Origin: Galbibacter pacificus
GTDB taxonomy: Bacteria > Bacteroidota > Bacteroidia > Flavobacteriales > Flavobacteriaceae
Assembly: GCF_029603155.1 (NCBI RefSeq)
Contig: NZ_JAPMUA010000004.1
Location: 186,001 to 250,000, forward strand
Length of the DNA stretch: 64,000 nt
Direction of reading: 5' to 3'
Below the pieces are notes generated by a model. It did no database searches. It was not told where the DNA came from and worked only from the letters and a program-made list of their open reading frames with translations. A program made the translations under genes and the position numbers. This document shows, piece after piece, positions 42,951 through 52,027 of the stretch. Each line of letters starts with the position of its first letter. Within the stretch, counting starts at the first letter, position 1.

Positions 42951-43985
42951 GTGAACAACAGAGTACTTTTAAAATATCATTCTGTTTTCGGAATTATAGC
43001 CGGTATTTTCTTATGCATTCTAGGAATTACCGGTTCTATTTTAATTTTTAACGAAGATTTCGATTCCAAAACATTTAAAGAGTGCAAAGTTGATGCTTCA
43101 TCAGATGTTTTACATCTCGATTTGGCCATTGCCAATATCCAACAGGAATTTCCCAACTGGAATACGCGTATTATTCATTTTAAAAAGGGAGAAACCATTG
43201 TTTTTAATATAAGGCGCCCAGACGCCAGAAGATTGGTATTCGTACATCCGGAAACAGGCAACATAATAGGCAATATCGACGAAAATGCCCTTTTTACCAA
43301 ATGGCTTTTAAAGCTCCATTACTCTTTGCATGCTGGATTAATTGGTAGGTTTTTGGTCTTGTTTGCAGGCATATGTTTTTTATTGTCCATACTCACGGGC
43401 ATTGTATTGTACCGAAAAGTAATTATAAAAACACTGTTGTTTAAAACAAAGGTCAAAACTGCCAACAAACGTTCTTTTTATTCTGCCATGCATAGGTATG
43501 TTGGGGTCTGGGCACTAATATTGAATTTAATTTTAGTGATAACAGGAATATTTTTGGCCTATAAAGTAGTCCAGTCTGGCATGGTTACTGCCAAAACCCC
43601 AGCATCGCCTTTAGTAACAGCTTCTTTAGAAAAATCTCTGAAAAACATTCAAGACAATACTCCCGATTTTAACGCCACCTATATCCGGCTTCCATCGACC
43701 AAAGAAGGGACCATAACCGTAAACGGAACATTTGCCAACGATCCTTTTTTTTATAGCCAGTACTACAACAAAATCCAGTTAGATTATGCAACCGGGGCCA
43801 TTGAACAAATTGTAAAAACCAAAGAACAGCCATTAGTATATAAGCTCAACAGCATGATTTTACCCTTACACTTTGGTCAATATGCCGGGATTTTTGGTAA
43901 AATACTATATGCTTTTATTGGTTTATCGGGGCCTTTTCTATCTATAACGGGGTACTTTATTTGGTATATCAGAAGAAAACAATAA
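42951..43985 (+). CDS. PepSY-TM protein, probable iron-siderophore reductase
   Basis: 344 residues from GTG 42951; no ATG precedes the first helix. Four membrane helices are visible: VFGIIAGIFLCILGITGSIL, FLVLFAGICFLLSILTGIVL, YVGVWALILNLILVITGIFLAY and ILYAFIGLSGPFLSITGYFIWY, with PepSY-like periplasmic segments between. Histidines in YHSVFG, KLHYSLHAG and MHRYVGV are suited to heme binding. Members with this layout (FpvG/FoxB type) reduce ferric siderophores at the inner membrane. It follows the TonB receptor by 15 bases. Confidence 0.9.
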   Translation: MNNRVLLKYHSVFGIIAGIFLCILGITGSILIFNEDFDSKTFKECKVDASSDVLHLDLAIANIQQEFPNWNTRIIHFKKGETIVFNIRRPDARRLVFVHPETGNIIGNIDENALFTKWLLKLHYSLHAGLIGRFLVLFAGICFLLSILTGIVLYRKVIIKTLLFKTKVKTANKRSFYSAMHRYVGVWALILNLILVITGIFLAYKVVQSGMVTAKTPASPLVTASLEKSLKNIQDNTPDFNATYIRLPSTKEGTITVNGTFANDPFFYSQYYNKIQLDYATGAIEQIVKTKEQPLVYKLNSMILPLHFGQYAGIFGKILYAFIGLSGPFLSITGYFIWYIRRKQ

Positions 43986-44010
43986 ACTATCTGGACGCAA
44001 GTATAAAAAC

Positions 44011-44553
44011 CTAATCTTCTCCTACCACATATCGTTCGTCAACGGGCATTACGGTTCCACAGTTATCACAGGTCCTAAGAGATTTGTCGTTATAGAAATG
44101 CTTAAAATGTTTTAAAAAATCTTTTTCAATGTCGTTTAAAGGAAAATAAACCTCATAAAGTCTATGGTTGCAATTATCGCAATACCACAATAACCCATCT
44201 TTAATATGGAGGTCTTTTCGTTTCCGTTCAACCACAAGGCCAATCGAACCTTCTTTGCGTATGGGAGAATGCGGTACTTTGGCGGGGTGCAGATACATAT
44301 CTCCCGGGCCAAGCTTCATTATGTGCTTTTTACCCCCGTCCTGTACATGAACTTCTATATTCCCCTCGATTTGATAGAAAAGCTCTTCGGTTTCGTTATA
44401 ATGGTAATCCTTACGGGCATTTGGCCCGGCAACCACCATAACGATATAGTCATCGGCTTCTTTGTACAGGTTTTTGTTTCCCACGGGCGGTTTCAGCAGA
44501 TCCCTGTTTTCTTCTACCCATTTATTTAAATTGAAAGGTTTTTTGATAGCCAT
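44011..44553 (-). CDS. nbaC: 3-hydroxyanthranilate 3,4-dioxygenase
   Basis: 180 residues from ATG 44553 (an ATG 4 codons earlier exists). The cupin metal ligands are H51, E57 and H95, and a second rubredoxin-like iron site has C125, C128, C162 and C165. These positions agree with those I recall for the characterised Cupriavidus metallidurans enzyme, which supports the start. The enzyme opens the 3-hydroxyanthranilate ring in the kynurenine route, to quinolinate and NAD or to tryptophan breakdown. No other kynurenine gene is in the window, so its pathway role is open. Confidence 0.95.
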   Translation of the reverse strand: MAIKKPFNLNKWVEENRDLLKPPVGNKNLYKEADDYIVMVVAGPNARKDYHYNETEELFYQIEGNIEVHVQDGGKKHIMKLGPGDMYLHPAKVPHSPIRKEGSIGLVVERKRKDLHIKDGLLWYCDNCNHRLYEVYFPLNDIEKDFLKHFKHFYNDKSLRTCDNCGTVMPVDERYVVGED

Positions 44554-44653
44554 TTTTTTGAACATTGATTATTTAAACAACAAAAATTTTATTTAAAATT
44601 AATCAACTCCCCGTTAAGAAAGAAAATAACGTCTGCTTTTTTTGATATTGATT

Positions 44654-45133
44654 TTATTTGGACGGCGATTTGTAAAAAATCTGCGTGTAATACAATGTCC
44701 CTTTGGCATCTTTTGCAACCGAAACTGCCGTATGTGTATAGTTGCCAATTATATTTTTATGATGCCCTTTACTGGAAATCCAACCCGATACAACCGATTG
44801 GGCATCCGGATAATTTTTGGCCACATTCTCTGAGACCGCTTCAGCCTGGGTAGATTTTGATAAAAGTGTTGCCCGACCTTCAAAATTATTATGGTTTATA
44901 TTTCCGGTACTTACCATATATTGGGTTTGCTCGGCAGCATATTTATAAATACTGGCATCGTATTCCAAACTGTTCAACCCCTCTTTGTTTCTATACTTGT
45001 TTACCTCATCGATAACGGCGGCTTCAAGCTCGGGATTGGTGTTGGCCGTAACATATTCCTGCTCCAATTCCCCCACTTCTTCATTAGAGCACGACAACAT
45101 TACAATGCATATTGCAAAAATATATTTTTTCAT
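44654..45133 (-). CDS. CAP (SCP/PR1)-domain lipoprotein
   Basis: 159 residues. The lipoprotein signal MKKYIFAICIVMLSC precedes an acidic linker and a CAP domain of about 120 residues with the motifs VNKYRNKEGL, INHNNFEGR, EAVSENVA, VSGWISSKGHHKNIIG and YYTQIF. The cavity histidines and glutamate are present. Bacterial CAP proteins are secreted and of varied or unknown role. A 7-bp inverted repeat lies immediately upstream of the ATG. Confidence 0.9.
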   Translation of the reverse strand: MKKYIFAICIVMLSCSNEEVGELEQEYVTANTNPELEAAVIDEVNKYRNKEGLNSLEYDASIYKYAAEQTQYMVSTGNINHNNFEGRATLLSKSTQAEAVSENVAKNYPDAQSVVSGWISSKGHHKNIIGNYTHTAVSVAKDAKGTLYYTQIFYKSPSK

Positions 45134-45135
45134 AC

Positions 45136-45164
45136 CTGATACGTTTTAAACGGTCATGTATCAG
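45136..45164. promoter_or_regulatory. Inverted repeat just upstream of the CAP gene start
   Basis: CTGATAC and GTATCAG are perfect reverse complements separated by 15 bases, and the spacer itself holds the near-palindrome CGTTTTAAACG. The repeat starts 2 bases before the start codon of the minus-strand CAP gene, where a hairpin in the message could block translation or a protein could bind. Confidence 0.35.
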
Positions 45165-45299
45165 AAAAGGGGCCGTAAAATCTCATATTTCCTTTAAAGA
45201 ATTGAAATTATTCTTATAAAAGAAAAAGTAATGAAGTTGGGAAAAGAATTGGGAATAAACTATTTTAGTATCGTAATACCGTAAATATAACGAAGTTTC

Positions 45300-46367
45300 A
45301 TGAAAAATATTGCTAGTCTTTTTCTTCTGATATTGCTTTTTTCGTCCTGCAACCAAAAAACACCTTCAAATACTCAAAAACCTAGCCCAGCCCCAACCGA
45401 AGAAAGCAATAAAAGTAACTTCGGAATTGTTATTCACGGTGGTGCCGGTACTATTTTGAAAAAAAACATGACCGATTCGATGGAAACGGCCTACAAAGCA
45501 AAATTGGAAGAAGCCATAAAAACCGGTTATGCTATTTTGGAAAAAGGCGGGAGCAGCCTTGATGCAGTTCAAAAAACCATCAATGTTCTGGAAAATTCAC
45601 CCCTTTTTAATGCCGGGAAAGGAGCTGTCTTTACCAATGATGGAAAAAACGAGCTCGACGCTTCCATTATGGACGGCAAGACCCTAAACGCCGGAGCTGT
45701 TGCCGGGGTAACCACGGTAAAAAACCCTATCGACCTGGCCAGGGCCGTTATGGAAAATTCAGACCATGTAATGTTTGCAAGGGAAGGTGCCGAACAATTT
45801 GCAAAAGAACAGGGAATCGAGCTGGTTGACTCCTCTTATTTTTATACCGAAAACAGAATGAAAACCTTAAAACGGGCACAGGAAAGAGAAAAAGTAGCGC
45901 TTGACCATGATGACAAAACTGCTTTTTACGACCCATATGTTAAAGATGAAAAATTTGGGACTGTTGGCTGTGCCGCATTGGACAAAAATGGGAATCTTGC
46001 CGCTGGAACTTCGACTGGAGGAATGACCAATAAGCGCTGGGGGCGCGTGGGCGATTCACCAATTATTGGTGCGGGAACCTATGCAAACAATAAAACATGC
46101 GCTATTTCTTCTACCGGATGGGGCGAATACTTTATTCGTGGGGTTGTAGCTTACGATATTTCTGCCATGATGGAATATGGCGGGAAAAGTTTACAGGAAG
46201 CCGCCCAAACCGTTATTCAGCAAAAATTGCCGGAACTAGGTGGCGATGGCGGCATTATTGCCATAGACCATGAAGGAAATGTGGCCATGGAGTTTAATAC
46301 TGCCGGAATGTACCGTGCAACCATGAATGCCAAAGGCGAACTATACATCGGGGTTTATGGCGAATAA
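45300..46367 (+). CDS. Isoaspartyl peptidase/L-asparaginase lipoprotein
   Basis: 355 residues. The signal MKNIASLFLLILLFSSC is a lipobox signal, followed by a Pro/Ser-rich linker. The Ntn-hydrolase fold is clear: VIHGGAGTI at the start, the autoprocessing threonine T221 in FGTVGCAAL (new N-terminus of the beta subunit), GTSTGGMTNKRWGR and GDGGIIAIDHEG. The enzyme removes isoaspartyl residues or hydrolyses asparagine. The lipoprotein form would act outside the inner membrane, on peptides in the periplasm or outside. Confidence 0.94.
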   Translation: MKNIASLFLLILLFSSCNQKTPSNTQKPSPAPTEESNKSNFGIVIHGGAGTILKKNMTDSMETAYKAKLEEAIKTGYAILEKGGSSLDAVQKTINVLENSPLFNAGKGAVFTNDGKNELDASIMDGKTLNAGAVAGVTTVKNPIDLARAVMENSDHVMFAREGAEQFAKEQGIELVDSSYFYTENRMKTLKRAQEREKVALDHDDKTAFYDPYVKDEKFGTVGCAALDKNGNLAAGTSTGGMTNKRWGRVGDSPIIGAGTYANNKTCAISSTGWGEYFIRGVVAYDISAMMEYGGKSLQEAAQTVIQQKLPELGGDGGIIAIDHEGNVAMEFNTAGMYRATMNAKGELYIGVYGE

Positions 46368-46461
46368 AGCAAAACATACAGAACATTTATAAAAAAATCG
46401 ATTAATTAGAGGGTAAAAATATTTATTCTGATGTACTTTTACCTCATATAAAGCATTTTTT

Positions 46462-49400
46462 ATGTCAACCAAAAAAGTACTTTTCTTCCTATTGGCCATC
46501 TTACTTATTGGCTGTAAAAACAAAAAAGAGGACATCCAAGCACAAAAAGAAAATCTGTTTAAGTACAGGGCCTATATCTCTGACGTTTCCCCGGGGATTA
46601 TTTCGGCAAAAAGCGATGTCCGCGTAGTTTTAAAAAATCCGGTAAGCAGCCTAAAAGACAATATGGTCTTGGATGATGATATTTTAAAGGTATCTCCACA
46701 AACCAAAGGAAAAGTAATGGCCCTAAACAACCAGACCATTGCTTTTATTCCTGAAAAAGGTTTTAAACAAGACACCGAATATACTTTTTCGTTGGACCTT
46801 GAATCGCTTATCGACGACATTTCTTCAGACCTTGAAACGTTTACTTTCAAGGTAAAAACCTTTAAACAACAATTTAACATCACCACAGACAATCTCCAGT
46901 CGTACAACAAAGACTGGCAATACCTCAACGGGACCCTCCGCAGTAGTGATGTAATGAACCTTAAAACGGCCAAAAACCTGGTAACGGCCTATCAAAACGG
47001 CAAAGAACTCACCATTAAATTTGATGAAACCGTAAAAGAAGGAACGCAAATCCCTTTTAAAGTAGACAGCATTCAACGCTACGAAGAAGATTCTGAAATC
47101 GATATCCATTGGGACGGCAACAATGTAAAAATCCATGACAAAGGAGATGCCGTAATTAAAATTCCCGGGAAAAACAATTTCACCATTATAGACATAAACA
47201 CATATGAAGGCGAAAACCAATACCTGGAAATAAACTTTTCCGATCCGCTTAAAAAATCTCAAAATGTAAAAGGGCTTGTAACACTTGAAAATGCAGACGA
47301 TTTAAAATTTATTATCGATGGTAATATTTTAAAGGTATATCCACAACAGCAAATAAAAGGCAGTGTAAACCTAAGTGTCTTTCAAGGAATTGAAAGTACC
47401 GATGGTTACAAGCTAAAAAACATTTTTAGTGAAAAAGTTGCCTTCGAGCAGCTAAAGCCTCAAGTAAGGCTTCTTAGCAGTGGCAATATCCTGCCTTCTT
47501 CAAATAACTTAAAAATAAATTTTGAGGCCGTAAACCTAAAAGCGGTAGATGTTACGGTTATTAAAATATACAAAAACAATATCTTGCAGTTTCTTCAGAA
47601 TAACGACTTAAATGGTACGGGAAACCTGAGGAGCGTAGCAAGACCAATTGCCAGAAAGGCGCTTCAGCTACAGAGCAACCTTACCAAAAATACCGGAAAT
47701 TGGCGGGCTTATGCCATCGATTTAAGAGAACTTATTAACCCCGACCCAGGAGCCATTTACCGCGTAGAATTTTCCTTTGGAAGAAAATACAGCGCTTATT
47801 CATGTACAGACCCCGAAGACAAAGAGTCTTTTGAACTGAATGATTTTGAAGATTTTGATGAAGAAATGGCCTCCACCAATCAATGGAACCCCACAGACGA
47901 TTCTTATTATTACGATGATTATTACTACGATTATAACTGGGACGAAAGAGAAGATCCGTGCAGCAATTCTTATTATTACGACAAAACGATAAAAACAAAT
48001 GTAATTGCCAGCGATATTGGACTTACCGTGAAAAAGGGGAAAAACGAAAGTTATTTTGTAAGTGCCAATGATATTGTAACTACAAATCCGTTGCCAGGCA
48101 CCAAAGTTACCTTTTACAATTACCAGCAACAGCCTATTGGATACGTAATTACCGAAACATCGGGAACTTCTATTTTTGATTCCGAAACTCCTGCCTATTT
48201 TGCAATTGCAGAACGAAACAAACAAAAAACATACATTAAGCTAAACGACGGGAACGCCTTATCGGTAAGTAAATTTGATGTTTCCGGTGCCGAGCTTCAA
48301 AAAGGGCTTAAAGGCTTTATATATGGCGAGCGTGGTGTATGGCGCCCTGGCGATACCTTGTTCCTTAATTTTATCCTGAACGATAAAAACAGCCCCATTC
48401 CAGCATCGCATCCGGTAAAATTCGAGCTTACCGACCCTTATGGAAAAATTGTCCATAAAGAAATAAAAAACAGCAGCATTGGCGGGTTCTATAATTTCAA
48501 AGTGGTAACCAGCCCCAATGCCCCAACCGGAAATTGGCTGGCCAAAATACAAGTGGGAGGCGCCTCGTTCTCTAAAAGCCTAAAAATTGAAACCATCAAG
48601 CCAAACCGCTTAAAAATAAAGGTCGATTTTGAAGATGAAATTTTAAGTCCGCAAAAACCCATTAACGGCAACATGGCGGTAATATGGTTGCACGGTGCCA
48701 TTGCCAAAAATTTAAAAAGTGATATCCAAACAAGGTTTACCGCTACAAAAACTACTTTTGACGGGTACCCGAATTATGTTTTTGACGACCCCACGCGCAA
48801 GTTCAACACAGAAGACCAGACCGTTTTTGACGGCAAAATAAATGCCGAAGGAAAAGCCAGCTTTAACCTTGTGCCACAATTAAAAGGAAAAGCTCCCGGA
48901 ATGCTTAAAACCACTTTTATTACCAAAGTTTATGAAGATGGAGGGGATTTTAGTACCGACGTATTTTCTAAAACCTATTCCCCATACAGCACATACGTTG
49001 GTCTTAGGGTTCCCGATGGCGATGCTAGAAGAAATATGCTTTTAACAGATAAAAAACACACTTTTGAAGTGGCAACCGTTGACAAAGACGGAAAACCAAA
49101 AGCAGTAAAAAATATTAAAGTATCCATCTATAAAATAGACTGGCGCTGGTGGTGGGATACTTCAGAAGATAACCTCTCCAGTTTCAACGGAAGCAATTAC
49201 CAAGATGAAGTTTTTACCTCAACATTCAATACGGATGCCAATGGAAAAGCCAATTTTAAATTCGAATTAAAATATCCTGAATGGGGGCGCTATTTGGTAC
49301 GCATAGAAGACCCCGAAAGTGGTCATGCCACTGGAGAAACAGTTTATTTTGATTGGCCGGGATGGGCGGGAAAATCCAAAAACCAAGACCCAGAAGCAGC

Positions 49401-51993
49401 AACCATGCTTGTTTTTTCTTCTGATAAAGATACCTACAACGTTGGGGAAAAAGCAACGGTTATTTTTCCTTCAAGTGAAGGCGGTAGAGCTTTGGTAACC
49501 GTAGAAAACGGAAGCGAAGTGCTTAAATCCATGTGGGTAATCCCTGAAAAAGACGAAACTAAATTTGAATTGCCGATTGAAGAATTATATACTCCGAACA
49601 TTTATATACACATTTCGTTAATCCAACCCCATGCTTCTACGGTAAACGATGCCCCCATTCGTATGTATGGTGTAATTCCGATAACGGTTAACAACCCGGA
49701 AACAATTTTAAAGCCTACCATTACCATGCCCAATAGTTTGAAACCGGAAGAACGTTTTAAAATTAAGGTCGGCGAAAGCAACAACAAGCCAATGACATAT
49801 ACCATTGCCGTTGTAGACGAAGGGCTGCTGGACCTAACCCGTTTTAAAACTCCAAATCCGTGGGATACCTTTTTTGCCCGGGAGGCTTTAGGCGTAAAAA
49901 CCTGGGATGTATACGATGATATTATTGGCGCATTTGGTGGCCGTATCGATCAAATTTTCAGTATTGGTGGAGATGGCATGGCTGCTGGGGCAAAAAACAA
50001 AAAAGCCAACCGGTTCAAACCCATGGTGGTATATTTAGGCCCCTATCAGTTAAAAGAAGGTGAAACAAATACACATACCATTAGCGTTCCAAAATATATT
50101 GGTTCGGTAAGGACAATGGTAATTGCTGGAAATATTAGTGAAAATGCCTACGGAATTACCGAAAAAACAACGCCTGTAAAAAAACCATTAATGGTATTGG
50201 CTTCGGCACCAAGAAAAATTACGCCCAAAGAAACAGTTACTTTACCGGTAACGGTTTTTGCCATGGAAAAAAACATTAAAAATGTGACCGTGAGCATTAA
50301 AAAGAACAAAGCCTATAAGATTATTGGCGAAAGTAGTAAAACTATTTCTTTTAGCCAGCCCGATGAACAAATGGTGTATTTTGATGTACAGGTAAATCAA
50401 ATTACAGGTATTGGCGAAGTAGAGGTCCAAGCCACTTCCAACGGAGAAAAGGCTTCGTATAAATTAGAACTGGATGTGGTAAATCCAAATCCGTTTACAA
50501 CTTCCGTAAAGGATATCACTTTAGAAGCAGGTGCCAAACAAGAATTTGCCCTAGAAACTTTTGGGATTGATGGCAGTAACAGTGCACAAATAGAATTTTC
50601 TACGCTTCCGCCCATGAATTTCACGGGCCGTTTGCAATACCTCATTCAATACCCGCACGGATGTGTTGAGCAGACAACGTCTTCTGTTTTTCCACAACTA
50701 TATTTGAACGATATTTTTGATTTGACCTTTGATAAGAAAAAGAAAGTTCAGCAAAATATTGAAAAAGCAATCAATAGGTTGAGCAATTTCCAGTTGCCAA
50801 ATGGCGGTTTTTCGTATTGGATGGGACAAAACCAAGCCAATGAATGGGGAACATCGTACGCCGGACATTTTTTGTTGGAAGCCGAACAAAAAGGATATGT
50901 GCTTCCCATTGGTTTTAAATCGAAATGGACACAATACCAACAACAACTGGCAAAACAATGGCGAAACTCCGATTACAGCTCGAGCCTTAACCAAGCATAC
51001 CGGCTTTATACATTGGCTCTGGCAGGAAACCCCGACGTTTCTTCCATGAACCGCTTACGGGAAACACCTAGCATCTCTAATGAAGCCAAGCATAGATTGG
51101 CAGCTGCATATGCCCTTATTGGCCAACAACAGGCAGCTACATCTATTTTTAAAGAGGCAAATATTAGCTTCGAGCCTGTTAAATACGATTATTACACATA
51201 TGGTTCTACCGAAAGAAATGAAGCCATGGCACTAGAAACCCTTGTGCTCCTTAAAAATAAAAACGAAGCACAGCAAATAGCCAAGACCGTGGCCAAGAAC
51301 CTGGCATCTCAAAAATGGATGAGCACCCAAACCACTGCATATTGTTTGCTTTCCATGGCTAAGTTTGCCGAATATATAGGAGGAAAAGGCATTACTGCAT
51401 CGTTTACGGTAAATGGTAGTAACAATAAGGTAGAAACCGAAAAGGTATTGGCAAACAGAGCACTTGAAATCCATAAGGGGAGCAATCCCGTCAACATAGA
51501 AAACAAAAAAGACGGAACCCTGTTTGTACGTGTAATCTCTACCGGAAAACTCCCTGTTGGGGAAGAAAAAACAGAACAACGCAACCTTAAAGCAATTGTA
51601 GCATATAAAGGCCGCGATGGTAAAAACATTGCTATAGATAAACTTACACAAGGCACAAATTTTATTGCCGAGGTAACCATTACCAATGCCAAGGGCGATG
51701 CCATAAAGGATGTTGCCCTTACAGAAATATTCCCTAGCGGATGGGAAATTGTAAACACCCGTTTTACCGATTTTGGTTCTTTTGCCGACAACGATGCAAA
51801 TTATACCGATATAAGAGACGACCGTTCCAATTTCTATTTTGACCTCAAAGGGAACGAAAGTAAAACATTCCGTATTTTGTTAAATGCATCATATTTAGGC
51901 AAGTACTATTTACCGGGAATACAATGCGAAGCTATGTACGACAATGATTTTATGGTAAGAACACAAGGTAAATGGGTAGAAGTAGTTCAATAA
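46462..51993 (+). CDS. Bacterial alpha-2-macroglobulin lipoprotein
   Basis: 1843 residues. Lipoprotein signal (LLAILLIGC), MG-type beta-sandwich domains through the first ~1100 residues, a bait-like region, an intact thioester motif C1401-V-E1403-Q1404 in HGCVEQTTS, an alpha/alpha thioester domain with RLSNFQLPNGGFSYW, and a C-terminal receptor-like MG domain. A Tyr/Asp-rich stretch (about residues 482-507) interrupts the N-terminal half. Such proteins trap proteases that reach the periplasm. It is followed 34 bases later by pbpC, the standard YfhM-PbpC pair, thought to guard and repair the wall. Confidence 0.95.
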   Translation: MSTKKVLFFLLAILLIGCKNKKEDIQAQKENLFKYRAYISDVSPGIISAKSDVRVVLKNPVSSLKDNMVLDDDILKVSPQTKGKVMALNNQTIAFIPEKGFKQDTEYTFSLDLESLIDDISSDLETFTFKVKTFKQQFNITTDNLQSYNKDWQYLNGTLRSSDVMNLKTAKNLVTAYQNGKELTIKFDETVKEGTQIPFKVDSIQRYEEDSEIDIHWDGNNVKIHDKGDAVIKIPGKNNFTIIDINTYEGENQYLEINFSDPLKKSQNVKGLVTLENADDLKFIIDGNILKVYPQQQIKGSVNLSVFQGIESTDGYKLKNIFSEKVAFEQLKPQVRLLSSGNILPSSNNLKINFEAVNLKAVDVTVIKIYKNNILQFLQNNDLNGTGNLRSVARPIARKALQLQSNLTKNTGNWRAYAIDLRELINPDPGAIYRVEFSFGRKYSAYSCTDPEDKESFELNDFEDFDEEMASTNQWNPTDDSYYYDDYYYDYNWDEREDPCSNSYYYDKTIKTNVIASDIGLTVKKGKNESYFVSANDIVTTNPLPGTKVTFYNYQQQPIGYVITETSGTSIFDSETPAYFAIAERNKQKTYIKLNDGNALSVSKFDVSGAELQKGLKGFIYGERGVWRPGDTLFLNFILNDKNSPIPASHPVKFELTDPYGKIVHKEIKNSSIGGFYNFKVVTSPNAPTGNWLAKIQVGGASFSKSLKIETIKPNRLKIKVDFEDEILSPQKPINGNMAVIWLHGAIAKNLKSDIQTRFTATKTTFDGYPNYVFDDPTRKFNTEDQTVFDGKINAEGKASFNLVPQLKGKAPGMLKTTFITKVYEDGGDFSTDVFSKTYSPYSTYVGLRVPDGDARRNMLLTDKKHTFEVATVDKDGKPKAVKNIKVSIYKIDWRWWWDTSEDNLSSFNGSNYQDEVFTSTFNTDANGKANFKFELKYPEWGRYLVRIEDPESGHATGETVYFDWPGWAGKSKNQDPEAATMLVFSSDKDTYNVGEKATVIFPSSEGGRALVTVENGSEVLKSMWVIPEKDETKFELPIEELYTPNIYIHISLIQPHASTVNDAPIRMYGVIPITVNNPETILKPTITMPNSLKPEERFKIKVGESNNKPMTYTIAVVDEGLLDLTRFKTPNPWDTFFAREALGVKTWDVYDDIIGAFGGRIDQIFSIGGDGMAAGAKNKKANRFKPMVVYLGPYQLKEGETNTHTISVPKYIGSVRTMVIAGNISENAYGITEKTTPVKKPLMVLASAPRKITPKETVTLPVTVFAMEKNIKNVTVSIKKNKAYKIIGESSKTISFSQPDEQMVYFDVQVNQITGIGEVEVQATSNGEKASYKLELDVVNPNPFTTSVKDITLEAGAKQEFALETFGIDGSNSAQIEFSTLPPMNFTGRLQYLIQYPHGCVEQTTSSVFPQLYLNDIFDLTFDKKKKVQQNIEKAINRLSNFQLPNGGFSYWMGQNQANEWGTSYAGHFLLEAEQKGYVLPIGFKSKWTQYQQQLAKQWRNSDYSSSLNQAYRLYTLALAGNPDVSSMNRLRETPSISNEAKHRLAAAYALIGQQQAATSIFKEANISFEPVKYDYYTYGSTERNEAMALETLVLLKNKNEAQQIAKTVAKNLASQKWMSTQTTAYCLLSMAKFAEYIGGKGITASFTVNGSNNKVETEKVLANRALEIHKGSNPVNIENKKDGTLFVRVISTGKLPVGEEKTEQRNLKAIVAYKGRDGKNIAIDKLTQGTNFIAEVTITNAKGDAIKDVALTEIFPSGWEIVNTRFTDFGSFADNDANYTDIRDDRSNFYFDLKGNESKTFRILLNASYLGKYYLPGIQCEAMYDNDFMVRTQGKWVEVVQ

Positions 51994-52027
51994 AATTCAG
52001 CTGGCAATAAGAAATTGAACTTAAAAA

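Noticed and set aside
47900..47985. Repetitive TAT/GAT codons as a possible DNA repeat or CRISPR-like tract
   Set aside because: The repeats keep the reading frame of the alpha-2-macroglobulin gene and simply encode a Tyr/Asp-rich loop; no spacer structure is present.
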